Shown here: positions 16,321 to 25,489 of the stretch, piece after piece
Layout: every line of letters begins with the position of its first letter
How positions within the stretch are numbered: position 1 is the stretch's first letter
Source: DASUPK01 sp963833375
GTDB taxonomy: Bacteria > Actinomycetota > Thermoleophilia > Solirubrobacterales > 70-9
DNA: 64,000 bases
Direction: 5' to 3'
Assembly: GCA_963833375.1 (NCBI GenBank)
Contig: CAWHXR010000001.1
Location: 806,001-870,000 of the forward strand
Position numbers and translations under genes: made by a program
The notes under the pieces: model-generated
Told to the model about the DNA's origin: nothing
Database searches by the model: none
The model's input: only the letters and a program-made list of their open reading frames with translations

Positions 16321-16883
16321 CCCTCTTCCGTCCGTCTGACTTCGGCGGTGGCGGCCTCGGGGCCGACGTACGGCACCAGGGCCGTGAAGAGGAGATCCGG
16401 CAGGAGGGCGGGGAGCCTCTTCGTTCGCCCGGCGGCGACCTCGCCGGCGATCACGGCCTCGGTCCCTCCGACCGCCATCATCTCCAGGTCGTCGGGCAGG
16501 CTTGCATCGGCCGGTGCGTAGCTGCGCCCCTCGCGGAAGAGAGACTCGAGCCGCCCCCGGGCGGCGCGATAGCGGCGGCGCGCCTCGGGCCTGGCCGCCG
16601 GGATCTCCACCGTCGCCATCCGGGCCACCTCCGGCTCGGCCGAGAAGGTCTCGAGCATGGCCTTCAGCGACCTCCTCAGCCTCTTCGGCCAGCTCCCGTG
16701 CCCTTCGAAGGCGCCGCGAACATAGGCGACCAGAGCATCGATCACCCGCTCGTAGGCCGCGACCAGACAGTCCTCCTTGGTCTCGAAGAGCTCGTAGAAG
16801 GCTTGGCGTGAGACGCCGGCGCGCTTGGTGACCTCGAGCACGGTTGCCGACTCGGGGCCCTTCTCGGCGAACACCCTGACCAT
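16317..16883 (-). CDS. TetR-family transcriptional regulator, N-terminus uncertain
   Basis: A TetR protein with EVTKRAGVSRQAFYELFETK as helix-turn-helix and a helical C-terminal domain (188 residues from the listed ATG). The ATG at 16883 falls inside the first DNA-binding helix. The homologous sequence GLPREERILWS lies directly upstream in frame, but the open stretch back to a TGA at about 16966 contains no ATG, GTG or TTG. Its upstream segment resembles the tail of the neighbouring TetR (LPRGRHGLPRE), so an indel or a non-standard start is likely. The stop overlaps the convergent TetR stop. Confidence 0.78.
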   Translation of the reverse strand: MVRVFAEKGPESATVLEVTKRAGVSRQAFYELFETKEDCLVAAYERVIDALVAYVRGAFEGHGSWPKRLRRSLKAMLETFSAEPEVARMATVEIPAARPEARRRYRAARGRLESLFREGRSYAPADASLPDDLEMMAVGGTEAVIAGEVAAGRTKRLPALLPDLLFTALVPYVGPEAATAEVRRTEEG

Positions 16884-16954
16884 CGACCAGAGGATGCGCT
16901 CTTCCCGGGGGAGCCCCTCGATCGCCCGCGGCAGCCCCGGCCTCGGGGCCGCGT

Positions 16955-16973
16955 AGACCGTAGTTCACGGTCT
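16955..16973. promoter_or_regulatory. Palindrome upstream of TetR gene, candidate operator
   Basis: AGACCGT and ACGGTCT form a perfect 7-base inverted repeat around AGTTC, 72 to 90 bases upstream of the listed TetR start (16883). Its size and position fit a TetR-type autoregulatory operator. Inference only. Confidence 0.5.
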
Positions 16974-17151
16974 CCACCCTGAAGCAGATGCCTTCATCGG
17001 CTCTGCCGTGGCACTCATTCCCTCCGGGCTCCTTCCCTCAGGACCTGGCAGCTACTGCGTTTTATCACGAATCGGCGCGCAGTTTTCGGGGGATTCCTGC
17101 CCAGGGCATGATCCACCTGCTGGCCGGCCCGTCCTGTACGGAACGCTCCGT

Positions 17152-17703
17152 CTACTGAGCGCTCGGTCCCACGAGGGCGCCGGCTTTCCAGCTATTGCCC
17201 TCGCGTGCGACAGGGAAGGCAGAGCGGGTCCCGCTCGCGTCGCGGTAGAGCACGAACCCATGGTCACCCTCGACCCGAGCACCGGTGACCTGGATGCGCT
17301 TCCCCCGCGCCAGCCTCTTCGCCGGAATGATCGCGATCGCCGCCTGAATCAGGTCCGGGCAGCCCTTGTTCTTCAGCTCCGGATTCTGGCTGACGAACTG
17401 GCGGAGGTTTTCCAACATCCGAGGCCGCCATCAGCGAACAGACCTTCGCCCAGTCGCCGTCCGCCCGAGCCCGCAGAAACTCCTGCGCCACCTTCGTCAT
17501 GGCGGCGCGGTCGCCGGGGCCCGCCTCTTGGCCGAAGTTCTCGATGGTTCCCAAGGCGTTGGCGTTAGCTGCCTGTGCGGACCCCGCTCCCGTGCGGTCG
17601 AATCGGACCCCCCGCCGCCGCAACCCGCAAGCAGCGAGATGACCACCAGCGACGCTGCGAGGGCGGCGCCGCTGAGAATTGCCTTGGAAGCCGCCCTGAG
17701 CAT
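17152..17703 (-). CDS. Secreted lipoprotein, frame interrupted twice
   Basis: The N-terminus (MLRAASKAILSGAALAASLV, then the lipobox LLAGC at about residue 27) marks a lipoprotein. After GGGGSDSTARER the sequence continues in a second frame with FGQEAGPGDRAAMTKVAQEF and LRARADGDWAKVCSLMAAS. From about 17420 a third frame gives LENLRQFVSQNPELKNKGCP and, to the end, ARVEGDHGFVLYRDASGTR. Together this is one protein of about 184 residues, with two compensating indels. The layout (lipobox, linker, DGDWAKVCSLM domain) resembles small secreted NTF2/DUF4878-like lipoproteins, but I cannot confirm the family. A degraded copy of part of it lies at about 21540-21640. Confidence 0.6.
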
Positions 17704-17784
17704 TTCGAGAATCCTAGTGTTTCTCGGTGAGATGGTCGGGGGTCGACCGTCTCGCCCAGCCGGGCCGCTGCCCTGAAATCGGGC

Positions 17785-17850
17785 TTGACACCGCCGGTTT
17801 TTAGGTATATGAATCAGCGGCGTTCTATGAACGCACCGTTCTATAAATGC
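17785..17850 (+). promoter_or_regulatory. Promoter and GTTCTAT operator of the Calx-beta protein gene
   Basis: TTGACA (17785-17790), 17 bases and TATGAA (17808-17813) form a near-consensus housekeeping promoter. Just after it, at the expected transcript start, CGTTCTATGAACG (17821-17833) is a perfect inverted repeat, followed by CCGTTCTATAAA. The same arrangement precedes the second paralogue at 21636, and the operator part precedes the third at 24525. Confidence 0.7.
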
Positions 17851-17960
17851 GCGTTAGTCCTTGATCGACCATCGTTTGGCCGCAGCCTCAGGGGCTTCGG
17901 ATGATCGAGGGTTGCGAGATCGGGGAGAGCGCGAAGGGAATCGCGAACAGAGGAGGAGCG

Positions 17961-20900
17961 ATGATCAAGCGCCGCAGGACAGCGGTACTTGGCGCGTTTG
18001 CGGTGGTAGCGAGCGTCTTTTTGCTGCCCGCAAGCCCGGCCAGCGCCGCCACGTTCGACAACGCCTGCGTCAACAGCCTGATCCCGACGCAGTCCAGCCT
18101 GATCCCCGTAACCATGACCGCAACGACGTCGGCGCCGAGACCCGGTGCAGCGCCGGGCGGCACGGTCACCTTGAGCAACATCCACCAGCACGCGGCCATC
18201 CCCCCGGCGGTCTTCGTCGCCGGCTACAACGCCGGCGTCCTGACGACCGGGACGAACAACATCCCGGTCACCAACATCCACACGGTGATCGCGGGCGACG
18301 AACACGGTCGAGGGCACCCAGACCACCAACAACGGCGGACCGACGACGGCCACGACGACGATCACCGATCCCGACGGGACCCGGGCACCGGCGACGAGAC
18401 CGCGACCCCGGGCACGCTGAACGTCACCTACGCCGACCAGACCTGGACCGCCGGTGCCAGCGGCCCGATCGAGTTCCGCGAGCACACGGTGATCGCCACT
18501 CGCCGCCGGCGACCACCGCTCCACCGGCGCCGGCATCAACATCACCGCCGTGGTCGCCGGCGTGATCACGGTCCGGTTCGGCTGCGACCCCGGTGAGGTG
18601 GTCGAGTCGGCGCCACCGAGCACGATCGTGCTCACCGATCCGGCCGCGTCGTTCGCCAGCACGGAGATCCTGCCACCGCCGTCGAACATCTCGATCAACG
18701 ACGTCTCGCAGGCGGAGGGCAACAGCGGGCAGACCGCGTACAACTTCACGGTCTCGCTCGACGCACCCCCAGGCCGCGCCGGTGACGGTCGATTTCGCGA
18801 CCGCGAACGGCACGGCGACCGCGCCGAGCGACTACACGGCGAACTCGGGGACGGTGACCTTCGCCCCCGGCGTCACCTCGCAGACGGTGACCGTGCAGGT
18901 CAACGGCGACACCACGGTGGAGCCGAACGAGACGTTCAACGTGAACCTCACGAACGCCACCGGCAACGCGACGATCGCCGACGCCCAAGGGGTGGGGACG
19001 ATCGTCAACGACGACCAACCGCGCCGATCGAACATCACGATCAACGACGTCTCGCACAGCGAGGGCAACAGCGGGACCACCGCGTACGTGTTCACGGTCT
19101 CGCTCGACCAGCGCCTCCGTCCAGCCGGTGACGGTCGATTTCGCGACCGCGGACGGCACGGCGACCGCAGCCGAGCGACTACACGGCGAACTCGGGGACG
19201 GTGACCTTCGCCCCCGGCGTCACCACGCAGACGGTGACCGTGCAGGTCAACGGCGACACCACGGTGGAGCCGAACGAGACGTTCAACGTGAACCTCTCGA
19301 GCGCCACCGGCAACGCGACGATCGCCGACGCCCAAGGGGTGGGGACGATCGTCAACGACGACGTCGCCGGTCGACCATCACGATCAACGACGTCTCGCAC
19401 AACGAGGGCAACAGCGGGACCACCGCGTACGACTTCACGGTCTCGCTCAGCGCCGCCCAGGCCGCGCCGGTGACGGTCAATTTCGCGACCGCCGACGGCA
19501 CGGCGACCGCGCCGAGCGACTACACGGCGAACTCGGGGACGGTGACCTTCGCCCCCGGCGTCACCTCGCAGACGGTGACGGTGCAGGTCAACGGCGACAC
19601 CACGGTGGAGCCGAACGAGACGTTCAACGTGAACCTCTCGGGCGCCACCGGCAACGCGACGATCACCGACGCCCAAGGGGTGGGGACGATCGTCAACGAC
19701 GACGCCGCCGCGTCGAACATCACGATCAACGACGTCTCGCACAACGAGGGCAACAGCGGGACCACCGCGTACGTCTTCACGGTCTCGCTCAGCGCCGCCC
19801 AGGCCGCGCCGGTGACGGTCAATTTCGCGACCGCCGACGGCACGGCGACCGCAGCCGAGCGACTACACGGCGAACTCGGGGACGCTGACCTTCGCCCCCG
19901 GCGTCACCACGCAGACGGTGACCGTGCAGGTCAACGGCGACACCACGGTGGAGCCGAACGAGACGTTCAACGTGAACCTCTCGGGCGCCACCGGCAACGC
20001 GACGATCGCCGACGCCCAAGGGGTGGGGACGATCGTCAACGACGACGCCGCCGTCGAACATCACGATCAACGACGTCTCGCATGGCGGAGGGCAACAGCG
20101 GGCACGACCGCGTACGTGTTCACGGTCTCGCTCAGCGCGGCCCAGGCCGCGCCGGTGACGGTCGATTTCGCGACCGCCGACGGCACGGCGACCGCAGCCG
20201 AGCGACTACACGGCGAACTCGGGGACGCTGACCTTCGCCCCCGGCGTCACCACGCAGACGGTGACGGTGCAGGTCAACGGCGACACCACCGTGGAGCCGA
20301 ACGAGACGTTCAACGTGAACCTCTCGAGCGCCACGGCAACGCGACGATCGCCGACGCCCAAGGGGTGGGGACGATCGTCAACGACGACGTCGCCGCCGTC
20401 GAACATCACGATCAACGACGTCTCGCACACGAGGGCAACAGCGGGACCGACCGCGTACGTCTTCACGGTCTCGCTCAGCGCCGCCCAGGCCGCGCCGGTG
20501 ACGGTCGATTTCGCGACCGCCGACGGCACGGCGACCGCAGCCGAGCGACTACACGGCGAACTCGGGGACGGTGACCTTCGCCCCCGGCGTCACCTCGCAG
20601 CCGGTGACGGTGCTGGTCAACGGCGACACCACGGTGGAGCCGAACGAGACGTTCACCGTGAACCTCTCGAACGCCACCGGCAACGCGACGATCACCGACG
20701 CCCAAGGGGTGGGGACGATCGTCAACGACGACGTCGCTGCGTCGAACATCACGATCAACGACGTCTCGCACAACGAGGGCAACAGCGGGACCACCGCGTA
20801 CGTGTTCACGGTCTCGCTCAGCGCCGCCCAGCCCGCGCCGGTGACGGTCGATTTCGCGACCGCCGACGGCACGGCGACCGCAGCCGAGCGACTACACGGC

Positions 20901-21431
20901 GAACTCGGGGACGCTGACCTTCGCCCCCGGCGTCACCACGCAGACGGTGACGGTGCAGGTCAACGGCGACACCACGGTGGAGCCGAACGAGACGTTCACC
21001 GTGAACCTCTCGAACGCCACCGGCAACGCGACGATCACCGACGCCCAAGGGGTGGGGACGATCGTCAACGACGATGTCGCGGCGGTAGTCGACGCCGCGG
21101 GCGAAGTGATCGTCAACGGTCCGACCAAGGTGAAGGCCGGCAGCAAGACCTACACCTTCAAGGTCAGCAACAATGGGACCGCGCCGCTCACGATGGATCT
21201 CGGCATGCCATCACCGGCAGCGTCACGGTCGACGGAGTGACGAACGGCACCGTCGCGGGCCCAACGGGCACGGATACGATCAACCCGGGTAAGAGCGTCC
21301 GGTACAAGCTCGTCTGGACGCATGACGCCTTGACCTCGGGCGCCCAGGTCGTCTACTCGGCCTGTGTGAACATGGCGGGTGACATCAACGCCAACAACAA
21401 TTGCGGCAGCGCCACCGCTACCGCTAAGTAG
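17961..21431 (+). pseudogene. Secreted multidomain protein with seven Calx-beta-like repeats, many frameshifts
   Basis: The ATG at 17961 (ribosome-binding site AGGAGGAG) starts a signal peptide (RRRTAVLGAFAVVASVFLLP). A module shared with two paralogues follows (ATFDNACVNSLIPTQSSL, AVFVAGYNAGVLTTG, YADQTWTAGASG). From 18682 to about 21083 come seven Calx-beta-like units (NITINDVSHNEGNSGTTAY, NGDTTVEPNETFNVNL, GVGTIVNDD). The C-terminal domain (VDAAGEVIVNGPTKVKAGS to CVNMAGDINANNNCGSA) resembles DUF11-type adhesive domains. The total is about 1150 residues. Calx-beta units usually bind calcium through Asp/Glu loops, which suggests an extracellular adhesin. More than ten indels break the frame, and five units carry the same extra base. 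Whether it is expressed is uncertain. Confidence 0.7.
18682..21083 (+). repeat. Seven tandem Calx-beta-encoding repeats of about 342 bp
   Basis: Unit starts (TCGAACATC or a variant) are at about 18682, 19028, 19371, 19713, 20054, 20399 and 20742, giving spacings of 341-346 bases around 342 (114 codons). Units are near identical at the base level. Deviations from 342 mark indels. Five of the seven units read GCAGCCGAGCGAC where units one and three read GCGCCGAGCGAC. Confidence 0.9.
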
Positions 21432-21452
21432 CCACAGGATGGCGCGATGGGT

Positions 21453-21479
21453 GGGCAGAGGGCGATTCGCCCTCTGCCC
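21453..21479 (+). terminator. Strong hairpin after the Calx-beta gene
   Basis: GGGCAGAGGGCG (21453-21464) pairs perfectly with CGCCCTCTGCCC (21468-21479) around a three-base loop, 22 bases after the stop. No T-run follows. A related hairpin with the same GGGCAGAGGGC core ends the second paralogue. Confidence 0.7.
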
Positions 21480-21539
21480 CCGTCGCAGCTACCGGAGGAG
21501 GAGGGGATGAACCCGATCGCGCGCAGGACCTTCTTCTCG

Positions 21540-21640
21540 CCGCCGGGCAGGCTCGCAGGAACCCCTGAAGCACCTTCGTCACGGGCAGCGCGGTCGGCCG
21601 GGGCTCGCCTCCTCGCCGAAGCCCCTCGAGGGAGCTTGAC
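21540..21640 (-). pseudogene. Degraded fragment of the lipoprotein gene
   Basis: On the minus strand this stretch reads PVTKVLQGFLRACPA preceded by a Gly/Pro/Arg-rich run. The intact lipoprotein upstream of the first paralogue reads AMTKVAQEFLRARAD preceded by FGQEAGPGDRA. Both lie directly upstream of the same promoter block. The match is short and diverged, but the shared position suggests that a segment comprising lipoprotein start, promoter and secreted gene was duplicated in tandem. Confidence 0.5.
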
Positions 21641-21700
21641 ATCGCTGGTTTTCGGGTATATGAATCACCGCGTTCTATGAACGCCCCGTTCTATAAGTGC
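21636..21700 (+). promoter_or_regulatory. Promoter and GTTCTAT operator of the PKD-repeat protein gene
   Basis: TTGACA (21636-21641), 17 bases, TATGAA (21659-21664), then the inverted repeat CGTTCTATGAACG (21671-21683) and CCGTTCTATAAG. Spacing and order are identical to the block at 17785, and the leader that follows (about 110 bases to the ATG) is also nearly the same. Confidence 0.7.
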
Positions 21701-21810
21701 GCGTTGCTCCTTGATCGACCATCGTTTGGCCGCAGCCCCAGGGGTTTCGGATGATGGGACTGGTTGCGAGCGGGGGCAGCGCGAAAGGAATCGCGAACAG
21801 AGGAGGAGCG

Positions 21811-24412
21811 ATGATCAAGCGCCGCAGGACGGCGGTACTTGGCGCGTTTGCGGTGGCAGCGAGCGTCTTTTTGCTGCCCGCAGGCCCGGCCAAGGCCGCC
21901 ACGTTCGACAACGCCTGCGTCAACAGCCTGATCCCGACGCAGGCCAGCCTGATCCCGATAACGATGACCGCCAACGCGTCGCCGAACCCGGTGGCGCCCG
22001 GCGGCACGGTCACCTTGAGCAACATCCACCAGCACGCGGCCATTCCCCCAGCGGTCTTCGTCGCCGGCTACAACGCCGGCGTTCTGACGACCGGGGTGAA
22101 CAACATCCCGCTCACCAACATCCACACGGTGATCGCGGGGACGAACACGGTCCAGGGCAGCCAGACCACCAACAAGGCGGCGACCTCGACGGCCACAACG
22201 ACGATCACCGATCCCGACGGGATCGCGGGGACCGGCGACGAGACCGCGACTCCGGGCGCGATGAACGTCACCTACGCGGACCAGACCTGGACCGCCGGTG
22301 CGAGCGGCACGATCGATTTCCGCGAGGAAACGGTACGCCACTCACCGCCGGATCCACCGGGGTCCACCGGCGCCCGGCGGCGGCATCGACATCACCGCCG
22401 TCGTCGCCGGGATCCTCACGGTCCGGTTCCGCTGCGACCCCGGTGACGGTGGTCGAGTCAGGCGCCACCGAGCACGATCGTGCTGCACCGATCCGGCGCT
22501 CCGACGTTCGCCAGCACGACGATCCAGACGACGCCCGTGAACGACCCGCCGGTTGCCAACGCCGGGCCCGACCAGACGGTCACCTCCGGCGACACGGTGA
22601 ACCTGACCGGCGCGGCATCGTCCGATCCGAATGGGGACCCGCTGACCTTCGCGTGGACCCAGCCCAGCGGGCCAGTCGTGACCCTGAGCGGAGCCAACAC
22701 GGCGACGCCCAGCTTCACGGCGCCCAGCGTCACAACCAATACGGATCTGACGTTCTCGCTGCAGGTCTGTGACCCCGAGCCGCTCTGCAGCACCGACACC
22801 GTGGTGGTGACGGTGCAGCCGCAGCCGACGGTGAACGTGCCGCCGGTTGCCAACGCCGGGCCCGACCAGACGGTCACCTCCGGCGACACGGTGAACCTGA
22901 CCGGCGCGGCATCGTCCGATCCGAATGGGGACACGCTGACCTTCGCGTGGACCCAGCCCAGCGGGCCAGTCGTGACCCTGAGCGGAGCCAACACGGCGAC
23001 GCCCAGCTTCACGGCGCCCAGCGTCACAACCAATACGGATCTGACGTTCTCGCTGCAGGTCTGTGACCCCGAGCCGCTCTGCAGCACCGACACCGTGGTG
23101 GTGACGGTGCAGCCGCAGCCGACGGTGAACGTGCCGCCGGTTGCCAACGCCGGGCCCGACCAGACGGTCACCTCCGGCGACACGGTGAACCTGACCGGCG
23201 CGGCATCGTCCGATCCGAATGGGGACACGCTGACCTTCGCGTGGACCCAGCCCAGCGGGCCAGCGTGACCCTGAGCGGAGCCAACACGGCGACGCCCAGC
23301 TTCACGGCGCCCAGCGTCACAACCGATACGGATCTGACGTTCTCGCTGCAGGTCTGTGACCCCGAGCCGCTCTGCAGCACCGACACCGTGGTGGTGACGG
23401 TGCAGCCGCAGCCGACGGTGAACATGCCGCCGGTTGCCAACGCCGGGCCCGACCAGACGGTCACCTCCGGCGACACGGTGAACCTGACCGGCGCGGCATC
23501 GTCCGATCCGAATGGGGACACGCTGACCTTCGCGTGGACCCAGCCCAGCGGGCCAGTCGTGACCCTGAGCGGAGCCAACACGGCGACGCCCAGCTTCACG
23601 GCGCCCAGCGTCACAACCAATACGGATCTGACGTTCTCGCTGCAGGTCTGTGACACCCGAGCCGCTCTGCAGCACCGACACCGTGGTGGTGACGGTGCAG
23701 CCGCAGCCGACGGTGAACCTGCCGCCGGTTGCCAACGCCGGGCCCGACCAGACGGTCGCCTCCGGCGCGACGGTGAACCTGATGGCTCGGGATCGTCCGA
23801 TCCGGATGGGCGACACGCTGACCTTCGAGTGGACCCGAGCCGCGGGCCGACGGTGACCTTGAGCTGATCCGACGCGGTCGATGCCGACGTTCACGGCGCC
23901 GAGCGTCACGACCGATACGGACTCTGACGTTCGACCTGCAGGTCTGTGACCCCGAGCCGCTCTGCAGCAGGGATTCCGTGATGGTCACGGTGCAGCCGCC
24001 GGTGGTCGAGGGGATCGACGCCGCGGGCGATGTGATCGTCAACGGCCCGGTTCAGGCCAAGAAGGACACCAAGGTGTACGTGTTCCGTGTCACCAACCTG
24101 GGGGACTCGCCGATCACGGTGGATCCCACCACCGACATTGACGCCGTCGTCAACGTCAACGGGGCGCCGAATGGCTCGGTCACCTCGCTGACCGGGACGA
24201 AGACGATCAAGCCGGGTAAGAGTGCCCGGTTCCGGCTCGAGTGGACCCAGGACGGCACCCTGGCCGCGGGCGACACCGTCGAGTTCACGGCGTGCGTGAA
24301 CCTGGCTGGTGACAGCGACCCCACCAACAACTGTGACAGCGAGACCCGCACGGCTGTTGGCAAACATCACTGTGGCCACGGCCACGGTGATGGGGACAAG
24401 GGGCGTCACTAG
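21811..24412 (+). pseudogene. Secreted multidomain protein with five PKD-like repeats and His-rich tail, frameshifted
   Basis: The signal peptide (RRRTAVLGAFAVAASVFLLP) and N-terminal module (ATFDNACVNSLIPTQASL, AVFVAGYNAGVLTTGVNN) are nearly identical to those of the first paralogue. From about 22530 five PKD/cadherin-like units follow (PVANAGPDQTVTSGDTVNL, SSDPNGDTLTFAWTQPSGP, TFSLQVCDPEPLCSTDT), 98 residues each. The last domain (DAAGDVIVNGPVQAKKDTKV to CVNLAGDSDPTNNCDSE) is homologous to the end of the Calx-beta protein, but the tail KHHCGHGHGDGDKGRH is unique and suggests metal binding. Indels at about 22340, 23268, 23652 and several in the fifth unit break the frame. The total is about 865 residues. 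An extracellular adhesive role is inferred. Confidence 0.7.
22551..24000 (+). repeat. Five tandem PKD-like repeats of 294 bp
   Basis: GGTTGCCAACGCCGGGCCCG recurs at about 22551, 22845, 23139, 23432 and 23727, with spacings of 294, 294, 293 and 295 bases (98 codons, with one deletion and one insertion). The first four units are almost identical at the base level. The fifth is clearly diverged, with its own indels. Confidence 0.9.
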
Positions 24413-24440
24413 CGCAGTCGACGCCGCGTAACGGCGCATT

Positions 24441-24475
24441 GGGCGGGCAGAGGGCGATAAGCCCTCTGCCCGCCC
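24441..24475 (+). terminator. Strong hairpin after the PKD-repeat gene
   Basis: GGGCGGGCAGAGGGC (24441-24455) pairs perfectly with GCCCTCTGCCCGCCC (24461-24475) around GATAA, followed by GTGTTATC. This 15-base stem, 29 bases after the stop, shares its core with the hairpin at 21453. Confidence 0.75.
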
Positions 24476-24524
24476 GTGTTATCGGTTATCGGTGTCACGA
24501 GCGAGGGGGCATGTTTGCCTCCCC

Positions 24525-24549
24525 GTTCTTATGAACTTCTTGTTCTATA
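24525..24549 (+). promoter_or_regulatory. GTTCT operator upstream of third secreted paralogue
   Basis: GTTCTTATGAAC (24525-24536), then GTTCTATA (24542-24549), repeats the order of elements seen upstream of the other two paralogues, although the surrounding sequence and the TTGACA box are not conserved here. Confidence 0.5.
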
Positions 24550-24593
24550 TAGTCGTCGTTCAGCCAGCGAAGGGAATCGCGAAGGGAGAGGAC

Positions 24594-25392
24594 ATGATCA
24601 GGGGACGCAGGACCGCGCTACTTGCCGTGCTCGCAGTTGCAGCCAGCGCACTTGTGTTGCCCGCCACCCCCGCCGGCGCCGCCACGTTCGACAACGCCTG
24701 CGTCAACAGCCTGATCCCGACGCAGGCCAGCCTGATCCCGATAACGATGACCGCCGACGCGTCGCCGAACCCGGTGGCGCCCGGGGGGACGGTCACCTTG
24801 AGCAACATCCAACAGCACTCGGACATTCCGCCGGCGGTCTTCGTCGCCGGCTACAACGCCGGCGTCCTGACGACCGGGGCAAACAACATCCCCGTCACCA
24901 ACATCCACTCGGTGATCGCGGGGACGAACACGGTGGAGGGCACCCAGACCACGAACGACCAGACCGGGACGGCAACGACGACGATCACCGATCCCAACGG
25001 GACCCCGGGGACGGGCGATGAGGCCGCTACCCCGGGCTCGCTGGACGTCACCTACGCGAACCAGACCTGGACCGCCGGTGCCAGCGGAACGATCAATTTC
25101 CGCGAGTTCACGACGCCGCCCCCGGTGACCACCACGACCGGCGGCATCAACATCACCGCCAAGGTCGCCGGGATCATCACGGTCCGGTTCGGCTGCGACC
25201 CCGGTGAGGTGGTCGAGTCGGGGAGCCCGAATACGATCCAGTACCTCGATCCGGCCCCGACGTTCGCCAGCACGCGAGATCACGAACCCCCAGTGCAAGA
25301 AGCTCCAGAAGAAGCTCAAGAAGGCAAAGAAGGCGAAGAACAAGGCCAAGGTCAAGACGATCCGCAAGCAGCTCCGAAAGCTCGGCTGCTAG
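24594..25392 (+). CDS. Secreted protein with shared N-terminal module and Lys-rich C-terminal tail, one frameshift
   Basis: The third paralogue, about 265 residues. Signal peptide RRTALLAVLAVAASALVLPA, then the shared module (ATFDNACVNSLIPTQASL, AVFVAGYNAGVLTTGANN, YANQTWTAGASGTINFREF) and a strand-rich end (GGINITAKVAGIITVRFGC). After FAST near 25276 one extra C shifts the frame, and the true tail reads EITNPQCKKLQKKLKKAKKA and ends RKQLRKLGC. That tail is strongly basic and probably helical, with a C-terminal cysteine. It has no repeats, so it shows the minimal form of the family. The ribosome-binding site is GAAGGGAGAGG. The basic tail could bind the cell wall or anionic polymers, which is inference. 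Confidence 0.75.
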
Positions 25393-25489
25393 CGGAGGCT
25401 CGCCTCGACAGCGACATCCAGGGGCGGCCGACCAGCGATGGCACCCTGAGGCCGGTCGCCGTTAGGCCGGCGTCAGGGAGGGCTCGCCT

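Noticed and set aside
18682..24000. Regular repeats that could suggest a CRISPR array
   Set aside because: The periods are 342 and 294 bases, multiples of three, with no unique spacers. They encode protein domains.
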